A DNA stretch of 64,000 bases from Alphaproteobacteria bacterium (GTDB lineage Bacteria; Pseudomonadota; Alphaproteobacteria; Rhizobiales; GCA-2746425): the NCBI GenBank assembly GCA_024743215.1, contig JANSWZ010000007.1, forward strand, positions 62,001 through 126,000, read 5' to 3'. Of this stretch, positions 63,313-64,000 are shown in pieces. Each line of letters begins with the position of its first letter. Position 1 is the first letter of the stretch. The translations under genes were made by a program, and so were the position numbers. The notes under the pieces are model-generated. The model searched no databases. It saw only the letters and a program-made list of their open reading frames with translations, and had not been told where the DNA came from.

Positions 63313-64000
63313 TCATGCCTCCTGCTTGTCCGCAATCAGGGCAAGCAAGGCATCCACAGCCTGATCGACAAAAACAGTGTCTTCTGCACCAGCATCGATC
63401 TCAGTCACCTCATGGGAAACATGCTTGTGCAAAGCGGCAATCAGGCGCGCATCAGCCTCATTGTCTTCCAAAGGGCCACCGGGAACAGAATAACTGGACA
63501 GACCCTTGGTCGGCACCAGAACACGTGTCGGCCCTGTTGCATTGCGCAAACGGTCGCCGATCGTCTTGGCCAGTTGCTCCATCTCGTCACCAGATGTGCG
63601 CGGCACCAGAATGACCGGGTTATGAAATGTCACTTTCCGGTCTGCATACTTGTCCGGAACACTGTTTGGCTCATCCACCAATATGCCCAGATGATCAGTG
63701 CCACCTGGAACAACCACCTGCGACAGACCCAAGGCGCCCGCAACCGTCAAACGGTCTTTGTCAGCGGCGCGAATACCGCCGCCAATCTCATCCATCAAAT
63801 CCCCGAGAGCGAAATCAAAGACGGCTTGAATAATACCATCGCGCATCAATTGCTCCATGGCACGACCACCAGAGCCAACAGCGTGAAACACCATGGTTTC
63901 AAAGCCCTGATCAGACAGGCGCTTCATGGCGTGGATGGTGCCCTGTGTCAGAACCCCAAGATTGGTCATCCCGATCACCGGTTTGCCGGGTGTAAAGCTG
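63313..64000 (-). CDS. UPF0261/Tm-1-like ATP-binding protein (partial)
   Basis: The C-terminal 229 residues of a gene that continues past the right edge. KPVIGMTNLGVLTQG, FHAVGSGGRAMEQLM, a central LVVPGGTDHLG-like sequence (QVVVPGGTDHLGILV) and a C-terminal GLSSYSVPGGPLEDNEADA match the Tm-1-like/UPF0261 family, an atypical ATP-binding fold named after a tomato virus-resistance protein. Bacterial members often adjoin TIM-barrel or transport genes; their reaction is unclear. It is translationally coupled to the glycerol-type transporter, so a role in using the imported compound is inferred. Confidence 0.82.
   Translation of the reverse strand, partial: SFTPGKPVIGMTNLGVLTQGTIHAMKRLSDQGFETMVFHAVGSGGRAMEQLMRDGIIQAVFDFALGDLMDEIGGGIRAADKDRLTVAGALGLSQVVVPGGTDHLGILVDEPNSVPDKYADRKVTFHNPVILVPRTSGDEMEQLAKTIGDRLRNATGPTRVLVPTKGLSSYSVPGGPLEDNEADARLIAALHKHVSHEVTEIDAGAEDTVFVDQAVDALLALIADKQEA

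Noticed and set aside
1-64000. Search for tRNA, rRNA, CRISPR, insertion sequences, phage or conjugation genes
   Set aside because: None recognised by eye; gaps are short and hold no cloverleaf-like, spacer-repeat or transposase sequence.

Overview
The window reads as chromosomal DNA of an alphaproteobacterium, most likely a marine Hyphomicrobiales member (Stappiaceae/Ahrensiaceae-like). This is inferred from the density of ABC uptake systems, an FnrN/FnrL-type oxygen regulator with a C-x2-C-x7-C cluster, two glycerol-type (GlpSTPQ-like) transporters, and moderate GC. No rRNA, tRNA, CRISPR array, IS element or phage gene was recognised. Both edges cut genes (dhaL-like at the left, a UPF0261/Tm-1-like gene at the right).

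Layout. (1) 1-7323, minus: a polyol-type operon of binding protein, two permeases, two non-identical ATPases, a small membrane protein, then DhaK and DhaL kinase subunits, with a divergent DeoR regulator at 7606. (2) 8602-13206, minus: a complete Liv-type transporter. (3) 13474-14142, plus: a membrane-anchored protein with three 38-residue repeats. (4) 14389-15168: an SDR oxidoreductase. (5) 15574-27509, minus: a tightly packed catabolic operon with two aldehyde dehydrogenases, a GMC oxidoreductase, two intact proline-racemase-family epimerases, a DapA-like lyase/deaminase and a polar amino-acid ABC transporter. Its first gene is a 630-residue fusion of MerR HTH, XRE HTH, cupin and a proline-racemase domain that has lost its second catalytic cysteine. 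I regard this regulator as the most interesting object in the window: it looks like an enzyme fold reused as the ligand sensor of its own hydroxyproline-type pathway. (6) 28121-32720, plus: a PotADBC-like transporter whose ATPase appears to use a CTG start.

(7) 32764-57266: an island that seems to be governed by the FNR protein encoded at 34145-34927. I found nine FNR-box-like sites (TTGAT-N4-ATCAA) in its promoter regions, four of them perfect. They precede arginine deiminase, an Hsp20/phasin pair, a MacB-like exporter, an M50-CBS protease, PEP synthase and a divergent glycolipid-type pair (GT4 glycosyltransferase plus DUF374 acyltransferase), a BMP-type nucleoside/sugar ABC importer, a DUF2267/DUF4342/DfsB trio, and an antiporter/P1B-ATPase pair. 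Most boxes lie where a class II site (-41.5) would give a 24-104 nt leader. (8) 57482-64000, minus: a second glycerol-type transporter with a DUF2160 protein and a UPF0261 protein.

The two glycerol-type systems share an asymmetric ATPase design in which the degenerate catalytic elements of both partners fall in the same composite nucleotide site. Gene functions are assigned from motifs read by eye; no database search was possible.
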